The notes beneath the pieces are model-generated. The model was not told the origin of the DNA and did not search any database. It saw only the letters and a program-made list of their open reading frames with translations. Of a stretch of 64,000 nucleotides of DNA, positions 34,401 to 45,060 are shown in pieces. The stretch covers positions 11,651,658 to 11,715,657 of the forward strand of contig CM067503.1 of the NCBI GenBank assembly GCA_034509495.1, given 5' to 3'. Position 1 is the first letter of the stretch; every line of letters begins with the position of its first letter. The position numbers and the translations under genes were made by a program. Source of the DNA: Acestrorhynchus altus. Lineage: Eukaryota > Chordata > Actinopteri > Characiformes > Acestrorhynchidae.

Positions 34401-37400
34401 TGTGCCTGCTGCAGGCCGTTCGCTGCCTTCCTCTCCTATTCCCACTTACTCACTTGCTCCTCACCGCCAAATTATCCTGCCCTCCTCCTATGAGGACAAA
34501 CCCCAGATACCGCCGCGGATTCCTATCCCACCCATGCGGCCCTCCAAGCGGGCTAGCATATGCAGCAGCAGGTTTTCAGCCTCCTTAGGGGATGACGAGG
34601 ACCGGGGCAGGCCCCCTCAGATCCCCCCCAGAGACCATGCTGTATCCCAGCCCGGCTCACGGGCCCCCAGCCCCCTAGCTCCATATGCAGGCTCTCCTCA
34701 ACAGAAACCCAGCTTGTGCTGCGTTGGCTCCTTGGGTTCCTGTCTGTCCCCTTCTTCATACTCCAGTGCTCCTTCCATTACATCCACAGCCTCCAGCACC
34801 TCTTCTAAGCTTGTGTCCACCCCTATAAAGCTCCCTCGAGACAGCCAGTATGGCTCCACTGAGATTGGACAGGCTCAAGCAAAGAGCCCCTGCATCCTGC
34901 CCATCATGTGTGATGGTGTGAAGGCCAGTAGCACCCACTATTACCTGCTGCCTGAGAGGCCAGCATACCTGGACAAGTATGAAAAGTTTCTGAAGGAATC
35001 AGAGGGAGGCGAAGACAGAAAAAACACCAATATGGCTACTGTTAGGCCCATGGTTCAACAGCAGGTCATCAGACCAAACCTTTCATCCACTCCTGGTAGC
35101 AGCAGCAGTGGGCAAAGCAGTTCCTGCAGCCTGGCCTCAGCTACAGGGCAGGCAGCTCAAGCCAGCTCCTACAGCAGTGTTAAACAAGTATGTCCTTCAA
35201 GCCCTTTTCTGCTGACCTTGGGTTGATATTCATTATTGAAAAGTATGTAAAATGTGATTTATTTATGTGCCACAATATTTTCACATTTTCATTAAATTTC
35301 TATTGTTTTACCTTCATTTATATTTTTGCTGGTAGAGTCTGTTTTTAGTTTTTTTAACTTATGAGAGCAGTAGCACTTGTCTGTTGCAGGGTGGCGCTGT
35401 TGTGAATGTTTCGATTATTTTACTTTTGTTTGCTCTTCTAGAGAACACAGCAACAATTTATTACTCTGCTTTTTCTCCCTCCACAATGGAAAAAAGCAAA
35501 GCTCTCTTTTAGAACATTTTGGTTTCACATAAACAAACGTAATAATGAAAATACAAAGCCAATAAATCTGCACAGCTACACTGAATACAGATATGAGACT
35601 TTTCAGCTAACAGTAGAACATAAGGACCACCCTGATAATGAGGGGGTATTTGCACACTGGTTGTATGTTCAAATGTTTGTGGATAACCCTTCTGTGTGAC
35701 ATAAATGTGTAAATGCACACACTGCTTGTCTAGTTCCTGTAGAGAAGCACTGCCAGAAATATAGGACACTCTGGAGCAGAAAAGCATAAACCTATATGCA
35801 CTAATACCAGGAGTGGGCTAGAGGGGTTTAATGCCCTACACCATTGAGCTGTGGAGCAGTGGAAACAGTGTTCTTTTGAATGATGGTGCTCCATCCAGCA
35901 CTTTTGAGATGTTTTGAGGAGTAGGGGATATGGTAGTAGAACCCTTGACATTAGAGACATTTAAACCAACAAAATTTCATAGGAAAAAATGAATTAGCTG
36001 GTGTCCCAATACTTTTGTCTATACAGCGTATGTAAGAGTGCATAACCCGATGGCACCATTATATCATAATATACAGTGGAGAAAATAAGCATTTGATACT
36101 CTACAAGGAATGGAGGCAGGGGAGAAGGTCATGGGGTCAGATGAGCCCAAAATAGAACTTTTTGGTATCAACTCCACTTGCCATGTTTGGAGGAAAAAGA
36201 AGGATGAGTATAACCCCAAGAACTCAGTCCCAATCGTGAAGCATGGAATGGAACCATCATACTTTGCAGGTGCTCTGCAAAGGGTCCTGGAGTGTCCTAG
36301 CCAGTCTCCAGACCCAAATAGAGTAGAACAGAAAATCTTTGGAAGGAGCTGAAACTCAGTGTTGTCCAGCGACAGCCTGAAACCTGAAAGATCTGGAGAA
36401 GATCTTTTTGGAGGAGTGGGCCAAAATCCCTGCTGAAGTGTGTACGAATTTGGTCAAGAACTACAGGAAATGTCTGACCTCTGTAAGTGCAAAGGTTTCT
36501 GTACCAAATATTAAGTTCTGTTTTTCTATTGTATCAAATACTCATTTCAGGCACAAAATGCTAAATATTTTAAAATCATACAATGTGATTTTCTGGATTT
36601 TTTTTAGATTCTCACAGTTGAAGTGATCATATGATAAAAATCTCTCCCAGTTATGCCTCCATGGCATTCTGTCATTTCAGGAAAGAAACCCAGTTTCCAC
36701 TTGTGACTTATTAGCTGTTATCCAGGTTCAGTAAGCTGATTGGTAACTGTTTGCATCAATAGGTGCAGGAAGCAGTCCATGGAGTGACAGTAGAGGAGTG
36801 CCAGGCAGCACTCCAGAGTCATGGTTGGAACGTCCAGGAGGCAGTGCAGTATCTTAAGGTATTCTGGCTTTTCCTCAGCTATCATGGCTTCCTGGTAAAG
36901 TGATAGTTTTTTGAGTAAACACATATTCATGATATTCCCCTTGTCTGAAGTTTTGAAGCACACGTGAAGAAATAAAGGAAGCTTATATGCATCAGTTAGC
37001 ATTGTGGGAACAATCATGTCTTAGAATTATTTGTATCTTTACCCCTTAAACCCTAAGTTAATTATTCTGATATGAATCCTAAAGCGAAATGCATTGTGGA
37101 GTCATTTTATTAGGTTACCTGATGTTGTGGAGGACCACGTTTCTATTTTAGGGCCATTGCAAGTGATATAATTTCTAATTTCATAATGAGAATTGGCTTA
37201 TATACAGGGTGTAAATGGGTTAAGGGGTTAATTGCTAATGTGGTTTCAGACTTGGTAATGAGATTGTGAAGCTGAGCACGGTCTAAGACAAGTGTGGGAT
37301 GATTCATGTATACCTTTCATGTGTTCACTCATAGTTTGAATTTAGGTTTCATGTAGATGGCATTACTTACAGAGAGTGAAATTTACTCAGTCAGTAAAGA

Positions 37401-37997
37401 CTCCTTAGTACAACAAGTTTTTCATGACTACAATACACAACATGCCTTGCTGTCAAGTCTGTAAAGGCTAAAGATGTTCTAGATTGTCATGACTGTATAC
37501 TACTGAACTAACTGTGTGTGTGTGTATGTGTGTGTGTGTCCTGTTCAGGTGGAGCAGCTGTTCCGTTTAGGTTTGAAGACTCGGCCTGAGTGTGTGGATG
37601 TTCTGCAGAAGTGCAGGTGGAACCTGGAGTTGGCCAGCACTCAGATGCTGGACTCCTATGGACCCTCCAGACAAAGGTAAGTTTGACCATCATCAACATG
37701 GTTTTATAAATCGCTCATTATAGTTGGCCAAAGAAATACTAGTCATGCTCTACTGTCACGAGCCAGTGTAGTGTGTTTTTCCTTAAATAATTTCAAGGTA
37801 TAAAATGTTAAACTCCAAAGCTCATTTGAGGATCGTGTTCATGCTTCTTAGCCATACTACTACTGTCATCTGTAGAGTTAATTAAATTTTGTGATTTTGC
37901 TTTGATATAAAAATGTGATTTGAGATTATTGCTTTATTTGCAAAATACAAAACACAGCTAATGAAGTCTGTTCATTTTTTTTTTCCACAGATACTGA
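22445..37997 (+). CDS. tnk2: Activated CDC42 kinase 1 (TNK2/ACK1), 17 coding exons
   Basis: Cytosolic tyrosine kinase that binds GTP-Cdc42 and clathrin and acts on receptor endocytosis and signalling. Coding exons: 22445-22492 (alternative start), 24493-24670, 26272-26342, 26734-26940, 28216-28371, 28735-29012, 29822-29948, 30130-30276, 30568-30662, 31325-31519, 31835-31932, 32088-32132, 32735-33214, 34244-35187, 36763-36858, 37549-37676, 37991-37997. All junctions keep frame: 3300 nt, 1099 residues plus stop, or 1078 from the internal ATG at 24508 (human 1038). Domains: SAM-like about 22-80; kinase about 125-400 with GDGSFG, Lys174 (AVKCLK), HRD 267-269, DFG 287-289 and activation-loop Tyr301; SH3 about 408-465; CRIB (FIHTGHGD); clathrin box LIDFG; Mig6-like segment (HPTPVVDWD); proline-rich region; UBA about 1024-1090. 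All catalytic residues are present, so it should be active. Confidence 0.97.
22960..23590 (+). mobile_element. 3' end of a non-LTR retrotransposon (L2/Rex1-like LINE)
   Basis: Degenerate frames read IFYESVVASALLYAVACWGS, then an EEDAVLNC... segment and STKQ-type remnants typical of the reverse transcriptase C-terminus. The end TCCCTCTGGGATTAATGAAG and a TTCTGGTTCTGATTCTG tail at about 23550-23590 are the classic LINE 3' terminus. It is 5'-truncated with stops, so dead. It lies in the tnk2 intron before the SAM exon. Confidence 0.75.
25326..25880. mobile_element. Tc1-like non-autonomous element with a second repeat inside
   Basis: Left end CAGTAGGAGTCAAACATTTG after TA (25324-25325). Right end TTTGACTGGTACTG before TA (25881-25882), inverted to the left. 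Within it, 25435-25585 holds a fragment (TGGACAAAAATATTGGGACC ... CTGTCCAGGGAAGGTTTTAT) of the repeat also seen at 35650-36030. This looks like one transposon nested in another. No transposase frame. Confidence 0.65.
26491..26635. mobile_element. 145-bp palindromic MITE in tnk2 intron
   Basis: Inverted ends: TACTGTATTTTCCAGACTA on the left; the right end, reversed, reads TACCGTATTTTCTGGACTA. Both are followed by TAAGCCGC-type sequence. This is a well known fish MITE motif. It lies 98 bp upstream of the exon at 26734. Confidence 0.8.
30354..30519. mobile_element. hAT-type MITE with perfect 8-bp target duplication
   Basis: Termini CAGTGTTTCTCAACCC on the left and GGTTTGAGAAACAATG on the right are inverted. 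GGTTAGAA occurs immediately on both sides (30346-30353 and 30520-30527), the 8-bp duplication of hAT transposition. 166 bp, non-coding, inserted in the tnk2 intron between exons 30130-30276 and 30568-30662, ending about 50 bp before the latter. Confidence 0.88.
33248..33480. repeat. One-ended MITE fragment
   Basis: ACAGTGCTGTGCAAAAGTC is the terminus of a Tc1-type MITE family whose other members here are at 42490-42765 and 59452-59620. Only the left end is recognisable. It starts 34 bp after the donor of the tnk2 exon 32735-33214. Confidence 0.45.
35650..36030. repeat. Interspersed repeat, Tc1-like MITE family
   Basis: Starts near TTCAAATGTTTGTGGATAAC and ends GTGTCCCAATACTTTTGTC, which are imperfect inverted termini. 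The middle includes CTGTAGAGAAGCACTGCC and GAGCTGTGGAGCAGTGGAAA. Fragments of the same family are at 19705-19850 and 25435-25585. It lies in a tnk2 intron. Confidence 0.65.
36073..36640 (+). pseudogene. Internally deleted Tc1-like transposase relic
   Basis: Starts CAGTGGAGAAAATAAGCATT. The frame from 36110 reads GSDEPKIELFGINSTCHVW, the first-aspartate region of the DDE domain. It then jumps by a deletion near 36275 to LECPSQSPDPN and EEWAKIPAEVCTNLVKNYRK, the C-terminal part. The middle aspartate region is gone. The right flank (TCAAATACTCATTTCAG, then TTTTCTGGATTTTTTTTAG) is a decayed terminal repeat. Dead copy in the tnk2 intron before exon 36763. Confidence 0.85.
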
Positions 37998-38442
37998 AGT
38001 CAGCTGACAGGACACAGCACTCATCTCAAATCACAGTTTGCTATGAAGTGTCTCCATATCTGGAGAAAGTACTGAACCATAATGAAGCATTTTGTGTTCT
38101 ACAAGCTCATATTTTGTGGGTGTTGTATTCAATCATATTATATTTTCGGCTAACGTTTTCACAGGACTCAGTATTACTGCTTACTTGAAAAAGAGAAACC
38201 TTTTCCTTCCATATTTATTGATTTTCATTAATGATGCAGTGGTCAGACAGATAACTGTGACTGTATATTACTGTTTTTTTTGCCTATGTTGTTTCAAAGG
38301 CAATAGCAGTACAGAGTTTGATGTCACAGAGAACTCCAATTGAATGTCTTTATTTAATCATTCAGTTCAGTTCTTCATCAGATCTGAATCAGGTGTGTAC
38401 ACACAGTAGCCTCATGCATGTATGTATGTATGTTATTTTATC

Positions 38443-38538
38443 TAATTTATGTTAGAATACTGTAAACCACTAGAACTGCAGCTGATACTACTACCATGGT
38501 GTACCATCTACTACCATGCTGTGTGTGCGTGTGTGTGA

Positions 38539-38604
<66 letters not shown>

Positions 38605-39172
38605 TAATGTTGTTGGTGACTTTCTGTGGCATCTTCCACAGCAACATCATTGATGTGGCTATATTGACATTGTACACACACAATGGAAATCCAATATTTT
38701 GTTACAGATAAACTAAATTAGGTCCTATTAGGATTAATGGGGGCTTTTGCCAACTTTCTGTAAAGGTGATAGACCATTTTGGAATGGACATCACAGTAAC
38801 ATTATAGTTACATCATAGTTATGCCACAGTTATGTCACTGGATGCTGCACATACCTTGTAGTAGCAGAAAATCATCAAAAAATAAAAATGAAATGAACAA
38901 GAGCAATGAAAATATACAGAATGGATATATACTAGCCAGAATGGAAATTAACATTTTTATAGAATCCATTGAAAGAGATACCTTTTGAGTTGAAATGCTG
39001 GTGTTTATGGTTAGTTATTTCTGAACTAATGATATCTTCTGGAATTCTCTGCAGTGCTCATTTCATATCAGCTATATTAGTCTTAACTATACCAATAACT
39101 ATCATTTTTAGAAACACCATGGTGGTAGTATCAGCTGCAGTTCTAGTGGTTTACAATGTTCTAACATAAATT
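38443..39172. mobile_element. Non-autonomous DNA transposon with about 60-bp inverted ends
   Basis: Left arm TAATTTATGTTAGAA ... AACTGCAGCTGATACTACTA (about 38443-38505). Right arm, about 39110-39172, is its reverse complement with few mismatches (TAGTATCAGCTGCAGTT, then TTCTAACATAAATT). The interior has an (AT)n tract and no coding sequence. I do not recognise the superfamily. Confidence 0.75.
38543..38601. repeat. (AT)n microsatellite
   Basis: About 29 AT units after a GT-rich lead-in, inside the inverted-repeat element 38443-39172. Confidence 0.95.
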
Positions 39173-39453
39173 CAATAATGAAAAAGAGCTAACCCAACAC
39201 ATCGACACTAACACTGACCCTACATGCAAGTGCAGTTCACTGTCAGTATATAGTTGTTTGACTTGATAGTCCATGTCTCCAGTTAAGCTTCACCTAAAAA
39301 CACATCATCTCTTTACCAACACAAAAATATTTTATCTGGAAACATGTGCTGCACATTTGTGGGCAGGGCATGACTAGGTCAATTCTTTAGATGTGAATCA
39401 TAATTTTTTTGTTGTGCAATTTATTTAAAGGAGTAGTGGCTAGAATTCATTCA

Positions 39454-39454
<1 letters not shown>

Positions 39455-39501
<47 letters not shown>
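39455..39501. repeat. (CT)n microsatellite
   Basis: About 23 uninterrupted CT units. Confidence 0.95.
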
Positions 39502-39506
<5 letters not shown>

Positions 39507-39819
39507 GAGTTTAACCATAACATAAAATGTGTGGACAATATTTTACTGCCACTGTAAAAAGCATAAAACTGTTATTGTTTGTAAACATTGTGCCATTAGA
39601 GCCAAAAGACAACACATCTGCAGTAACATTACCCTGGTGTGGGCACACATGGATGTGGACGGAGCGTATAAAGGACAAGTCGCTAAAACAAAGGAATCAA
39701 ACAAAAAATACTTACAAATGGAAAGCTAAAATTACAGCCCCCCATTGTTCTGATTCCCAGTGATTCAATCCATGATATGGTCTGAACTAGGAATCTTGTG
39801 ATCTGTTACACTACTGGTA

Positions 39820-39867
39820 TTTATTTATTTATTTATTTGTTTGTTTGTTTGTTTGTTTGTTTGTTTG
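39820..39867. repeat. (TTTA)n(TTTG)n compound microsatellite
   Basis: Four to five TTTA units pass directly into about seven TTTG units. Confidence 0.9.
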
Positions 39868-40612
39868 CATCCGAGGCTACCAAAGATGTTTGTGCTGTGT
39901 ATATGTTTGTATGGTTATAATGACTGTATGGATGAAAAGCAGCCAGTGAGTTTTGAATGTGAGACTTACTTTATTTCTGTCAAAGCTTGTAATTGCTTGC
40001 TCAGGTGAAGTGTTACAGAAACAGCAGTTCAGTTCTAGATCCTATATGGTAATATTACACACTTTGCAGAGGCCTGTCTGTGCTTTACACATGGGACTGA
40101 TTGAGCCATTGAGTCTTCTGCAGTCCAGCATATCGTGTACTTTATGGATTCAATCAATGCTTTCTAATATCCTGCCTAGCTGAGCCAGTGTGTGCTTCTG
40201 CACTGTTTTTGAGGATGCTGTAGTTTTTTTTGGACCCTTTGCTCACTTGTATGTTCACAAACTCATGTTAATTGAGTTGTGTGTCCAGTTTATTGTGTCA
40301 ACTGCTGCTGAGTTATGCTCCCATTTAAGACAGTTTTATTCAGGTTGCATCCCACTCACTGAAGTGGTTAAAATGCTGGGCTTGGTGTACATTGCATTAG
40401 ATGTATAGCCCAATACTGCATCTGTATTTTTATATTGAAATAAATCTATATAAGTGCTTTTTGGTGTGTTTAATGATAAATGGAGAAAAGGATGTTTCCT
40501 CTGTTAGGTTGGCGTCAATGTCTATATCAGTGATTATTGTTATCACAATAAATGAGAGCAGCAGATCTGTCTTAGCAAACAATAACCCATTCGGTCACAA
40601 TAGTTTAGTTTC

Positions 40613-40618
40613 AATAAA
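40613..40618 (+). terminator. tnk2: Candidate tnk2 polyadenylation signal
   Basis: AATAAA followed by GT-rich sequence (GACTGGTGTCACAGTTTATT). It is one of several candidates and is unconfirmed. Confidence 0.3.
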
Positions 40619-40830
40619 ATGCAAGAGACTGGTGTCACAGTTTATTATGGTTTATTAATTAATGTCTATTTGAGAAAAAAGTTTGAATGTTTATATTTCA
40701 AAATTAATGCATGTCACAAATCCTGTTCCCCCATAGTTGTGCATTTAATGTTTTTTTGTATGTTTTCAAAATAAATACACACATGCACAGATAAACACAA
40801 GAAATATCAGATTTCACTGGTAATGCATAA

Positions 40831-40833
<3 letters not shown>

Positions 40834-40896
<63 letters not shown>
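40834..40896. repeat. (GT)n microsatellite
   Basis: About 31 uninterrupted units. Confidence 0.95.
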
Positions 40897-40898
<2 letters not shown>

Positions 40899-40970
40899 GT
40901 AAATTCAAAATGCATTCTGAACTGCAGTTTTCTTACAGAGGGATTTACCAAGGTCATTAATTCATTTATA

Positions 40971-42370
40971 CAGGTGTGGGTCATAAAATTAGAATATCAT
41001 GAAAAGGTTGATTTAGTTCAGTAATTCCATTCAAAATGAAACTTGTATATAATATTCATTCATTACACACAGAATGATATATTTCAAATGTTAATTTTGA
41101 TGATTATAACTGACAACTAATGAAAATCCCAAATTCAGTATCTCAGAAAATTAGAATATTACTTAAGACCAATAAAAAAAATGATTTCTAGAAATGTTGG
41201 CCAACTGAAAAGTATGAACATGTACAGCACTCAATATTTAATTGGGGCTCCTTTGGCCTGGATTACTGCAGCAATGCGGCCTGGCATGGAGTCGATCAGT
41301 CTGTGGCACTCAGGTGTTATGAGAGCCCAGGTTGCCCAGCTCTTCTGAATTGTTGGGTCTGGTGTATCTCATCTTCCTCTTCACAATATTCCATAGATTT
41401 TATATGGGGTTAAGGTCAGGCGAGTTGGCTGGCCAATTAAGAACAGGCATATCATAGTCCTTAAACCAGGTAGCTTTGGCACTGTCTGCAGGTGCCAAGT
41501 CCTGTTGGAAAATGAAATCTGCCTCTCCATAAAATTGGTCAGCAGCAGGAAGCATGAAGTGCTCTTAAACTTCCTGGTAGACAGCTGCGTTGACCTTGGA
41601 CCTCAGAAAACCCAATGGACCCACATCAGCAGATTACATGGCTCCCCAAACCATCACTGACTGTGGAAACTTTACACTGGACCTCAAGCAATGTGGACTC
41701 TCTGCCTCTCCTTTCTTCCTCCAGACTCTGGGACCTTGATTCCCAAAGGAAATGCAAAATTTACTTTCATCAGAGAACATAAGTTCAGCAGCAGTCCAGT
41801 CCTTTTAGTCTTTAGCCCAGGCGAGACGCTTCTGACTCTGTCTCATGTTCAAGAGTGGCTTGACACAAGGAATGCCACAGCTGAAACCCATGTCTTGCAT
41901 ACATCTGTGCATGGTGGTTCTTGAAGCACTGACTCCAGCTGCAGCCCACTCTGTGAATCTCCCCCACATTTTTGAATGGGTTTTGTTTAGGTTATCCCTA
42001 TTGCTTGTACACTTTTTTTCTACCACATCTTTTCCTTCCCTTTGCCTCTCTATTAATGTGCTTGGACACAGAGCTCTGTGTACAGCCAGCCTCTTTAGCC
42101 AATGACCTTTGACCATGACCTTTTAAGTCAGCAGTCTTCCCCATGATTGTGTAGCCTACAGAACTAGACTTAGAGACCAGTTAAAGGCCTTTGCAGGTGT
42201 TTTGATTTAATTAGCTGATTAGAGTGTGGCACCATGTGTCTTCAATATTGAACGTTTTCACAATATTCTAATTTTCTGAGATACTGAATTTGGGATTTAC
42301 ATTGGTTGTCATTTATAATCACCAAAATTAAAAGAAATAAAAATATCAGTTTGTGTGTAATGTAATATAT
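40971..42370 (-). mobile_element. Tc1-like transposon, right end truncated, transposase dead
   Basis: Left end CAGGTGTGGGTCATAAAATT after TA. The left arm's inner part (CAGTATCTCAGAAAATTAGA, about 41138) is repeated inverted at about 42265-42290, but the outer right arm is lost near 42370. The minus-strand transposase begins around 42116. Its DNA-binding part reads NKTHSKMWGRFTEWAAAGVS and RLAWAKD. Its catalytic end reads WPANSPDLNPI followed by a TAA stop (41400-41402 on + strand) where the catalytic glutamate should be, then NLWNIVKRKM. There are several other frame breaks. Confidence 0.85.
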
Positions 42371-42489
42371 ATGTGGCATTCCAAAGGCACAGATTAACAT
42401 TCCTACAGAAATTCTGTGAACTGTGTTTACCAGAGTTTTGAGAGTCAAGCATTATTTTTAGTTCTCATCCAACACCTGGTTTGGTAAAT

Positions 42490-42765
42490 CAGTGGCGTTA
42501 GTGATGCTAAATCAGATGCATTGGTGATGGAATTGAACAAATCCAGGCGCTGGCTGGGGCTGTCCAGGAGAAATCTGGACCCAAGCTTTGGTCTTCAGAC
42601 ATGCTCAAAAGATCTCAACTTTCTTCAGAATGAGAAATCCTTCTTTCACCTGTATTTTCTGTTGTAATGAGGTCTGGAGTTTCTATACTAAACTCTCTTT
42701 TTGACCACAGACAAGAGTTTATATAATTTTATTAGGATTCTAAAACTTTTGCACAGTATTGTACA
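42490..42765. repeat. One-ended MITE fragment
   Basis: Ends in AAAACTTTTGCACAGTATTG, the inverted terminus of the family at 59452-59620. The opposite end is not recognisable. The body includes GGTCTTCAGACATGC and a TTTCACCTGTATTTTCTG segment. Confidence 0.45.
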
Positions 42766-44360
42766 TATTTATTCATGTGTAGTGTTCTTGTGCGTGTGTA
42801 TGTGTAGTGTTGTAGTCTACAAACCAAGCAAAATAATATCGGTAGTTATTCAAACTGACTCTCCTCAGATCAGTCACTAGATGTCAGTAGAACAACAAGT
42901 AACTGGCTGTGAAGTTGTGTATTATGAATAATGGGTATTTCTTCATATTACCACAGTCCCAGCATCACTGACCTCTTAACTGATCAATATGATAGTGAAG
43001 GTAAACCTCTAACACTAAATCTGTGCATTCCAGTCCCTTATTTCCCCGTAGACTGTGTCTCACTTATAGCTTTGCAGAAAATGCTGAAAGCAAACTGGTG
43101 GCGTACGTACATGTGGGAACAGTCAGGTGACCAGGGCTCTTTTGCTGCTTATATTGATCCACAAGCTTGTTTCTACAATGCAAGCATATTTTTTGTCAAA
43201 GACTATAAGATGTGTGGCCAAACAATAAGTCAAATCATTCCACGCAATATTCATTTAACACTTTTATACAATATCCTTGCAGCAATAGCTGATATGATGT
43301 ATTTATTATGCAGATTTTTATGCAGAAAATATAATAAAAAATGAGTAGTTCAGTGATTTTTGTCCTCAACTTCTATACATGGTTGATTACCACAGATATT
43401 CATTTTAATGCAGTTCCTACTTACTGAAAGAACAGAAAATGCATTAACTCCAACTCTTGGCAGTTGCTGAAGCCTGCACCTACTTGCTTCTATAAGCCTG
43501 TTTGGAGCCAGTGTTCTGTTTTTTCTTAAATACAGGGAGTGTATAATTAATGGTAACAGATGTGACAGATTTCTGTTGAAAACCCTGAAAGTATTCCCTT
43601 AAATGTGTCATGAACAAGCACTCTAAATGCTTTGCAGTGTTTTCTTGTCATTTAATCAAAACTAATCACTGGTCACTCTGCCTCAAATGAAATACATTCA
43701 TTATTTCTGAAAAGCAAAAGAAAAAAAAAAGTGGTTTCTTGATAAGTAGCCTCTGTTAGTTATTCAACAGAAGACTCCACCTTGCTGTTAAATATGACTG
43801 GCCTTAAATTGTAGGGTGGGAAAATTACTGTGTTGATGAAGACACTGGAGGCGAGTTAACTGAAAAAAGTCCATATACCTGACATCATTCCATGTAGCTT
43901 TAGACCTGAATGGCCTTAAAGAAAAAGCAGTCATTGCTAATCTTGTGGTTCTGGAATTGAAATGCATTGTGCAATTGATTTCCAGTGCATAGGCCCTTGT
44001 GTTTATCTGTTTGTTATTTTCTGCTCGAATATGATTGCTCCCAGGCCTTTTCATTATGGGCCACTGTGCTCATCCATGGAGATCAAGAACAATTGTTCAA
44101 GTATGTGTGCTTTTTACATCTTTTCAAATGGTTAGAAATGTGTTCAAAAACTTTTCAGCTGCAGAAACATAAATACAGAAGGAAACCTGATGGGTAGGCT
44201 CGACATTATGAGACACGTTAATGCTCCAAGTTTCATGCTCGGCCGTGCATCTGCTGTAATCAAGGACAGGCCTCATTCCTGTGCCTGACTGATATAAGGT
44301 TTTGTGCTTTCCATTCTGACTTGTTCTGTTGTGTTGGTAGCATCCTTGGAGTATTCCACT
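42766..44360. other. Gene-less stretch
   Basis: No conserved exon seen. A 137-residue open frame at 42931-43344 has no recognisable motif and was not called a gene. The rest is AT-rich single-copy-looking sequence. Confidence 0.45.
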
Positions 44361-44369
44361 TTGAAGAGA

Positions 44370-45060
44370 TTGAATGGAATTCGAGCAGTTGGAAAAGTTT
44401 GACTGGGGTCACATCATAGGGCTCCAGGAAGCAGGAGGATTCTGTCGATGTATTGCGCATCCTACTGGTCTTGTGGATATTACCATAGCATAGTGTTTGG
44501 GCAGTGGATTATAAAAAGCATGCAAGGGCTACAAGGAGGACCTTGGAGACCTATGTGAACCACAGAGAGGTAAAACCATTGAGTTCTCTGACATTTTTGG
44601 AGTGACCCAACAGACAGGATCACAGACATTCTACGAGCAGTGATGCCCTCCATAACTCATCATACCATTGGCAGATAAGTTGCATGCAGATCACTGCAAA
44701 GGTGTCATGCTAGACTGTCATGGAGTCACTCAAAATGACTGTGGGTCATCTTCTGCGACAAGTCTCACTTTTGTCTTGGTAGAGATGACCAACAATTATT
44801 CTGACAGCCTCATGGACAGACCTATCTCTAACTGAAAATGTGTGGGATGCTATTGGATATGCTGTCAACACTCCACCCTGACCACAAAATCTGCAGAAAT
44901 TGAGTGCATACATTCAAACGGCATGGGAAGGATTATGGCAGTGCACAATTATGAACCTCTACAACTCCATGCCGAGAGATCTGGCATGTTGTGTATCACT
45001 GTTATTTATCACTTTTGATTTCAGAATTCTAGTTTAATGTTTGTACATTGAGAATGTTGT
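44370..45060 (+). pseudogene. Highly decayed Tc1-like transposase
   Basis: The N-terminal motif FDWGHIIGLQEAGG lies near 44400-44440. The C-terminal motifs VWDAIGYAVN and LSAYIQTAWEGLWQCTIM, then NLYNSMPRDLA, lie near 44845-44990, both on the + strand. These are the first and last parts of a Tc1 transposase. The centre has many stops and no intact catalytic triad. No inverted repeats were identified. Confidence 0.65.

Larger units (their letters stand above)
37998..40630 (+). other. tnk2: Probable tnk2 3' untranslated region
   Basis: Follows the stop at 37995-37997. Candidate poly(A) signals are AATAAA at 40439-40444, about 40549 and 40613-40618. The region contains a 730-bp inverted-repeat element (38443-39172) and several simple repeats. 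The true end is unknown and could be much earlier; no reading frame here resembles a protein. Confidence 0.4.

Noticed and set aside
42931..43344. 137-residue open frame on the + strand
   Set aside because: No recognisable domain, no partner exons with splice sites, composition like the surrounding AT-rich DNA; probably chance.
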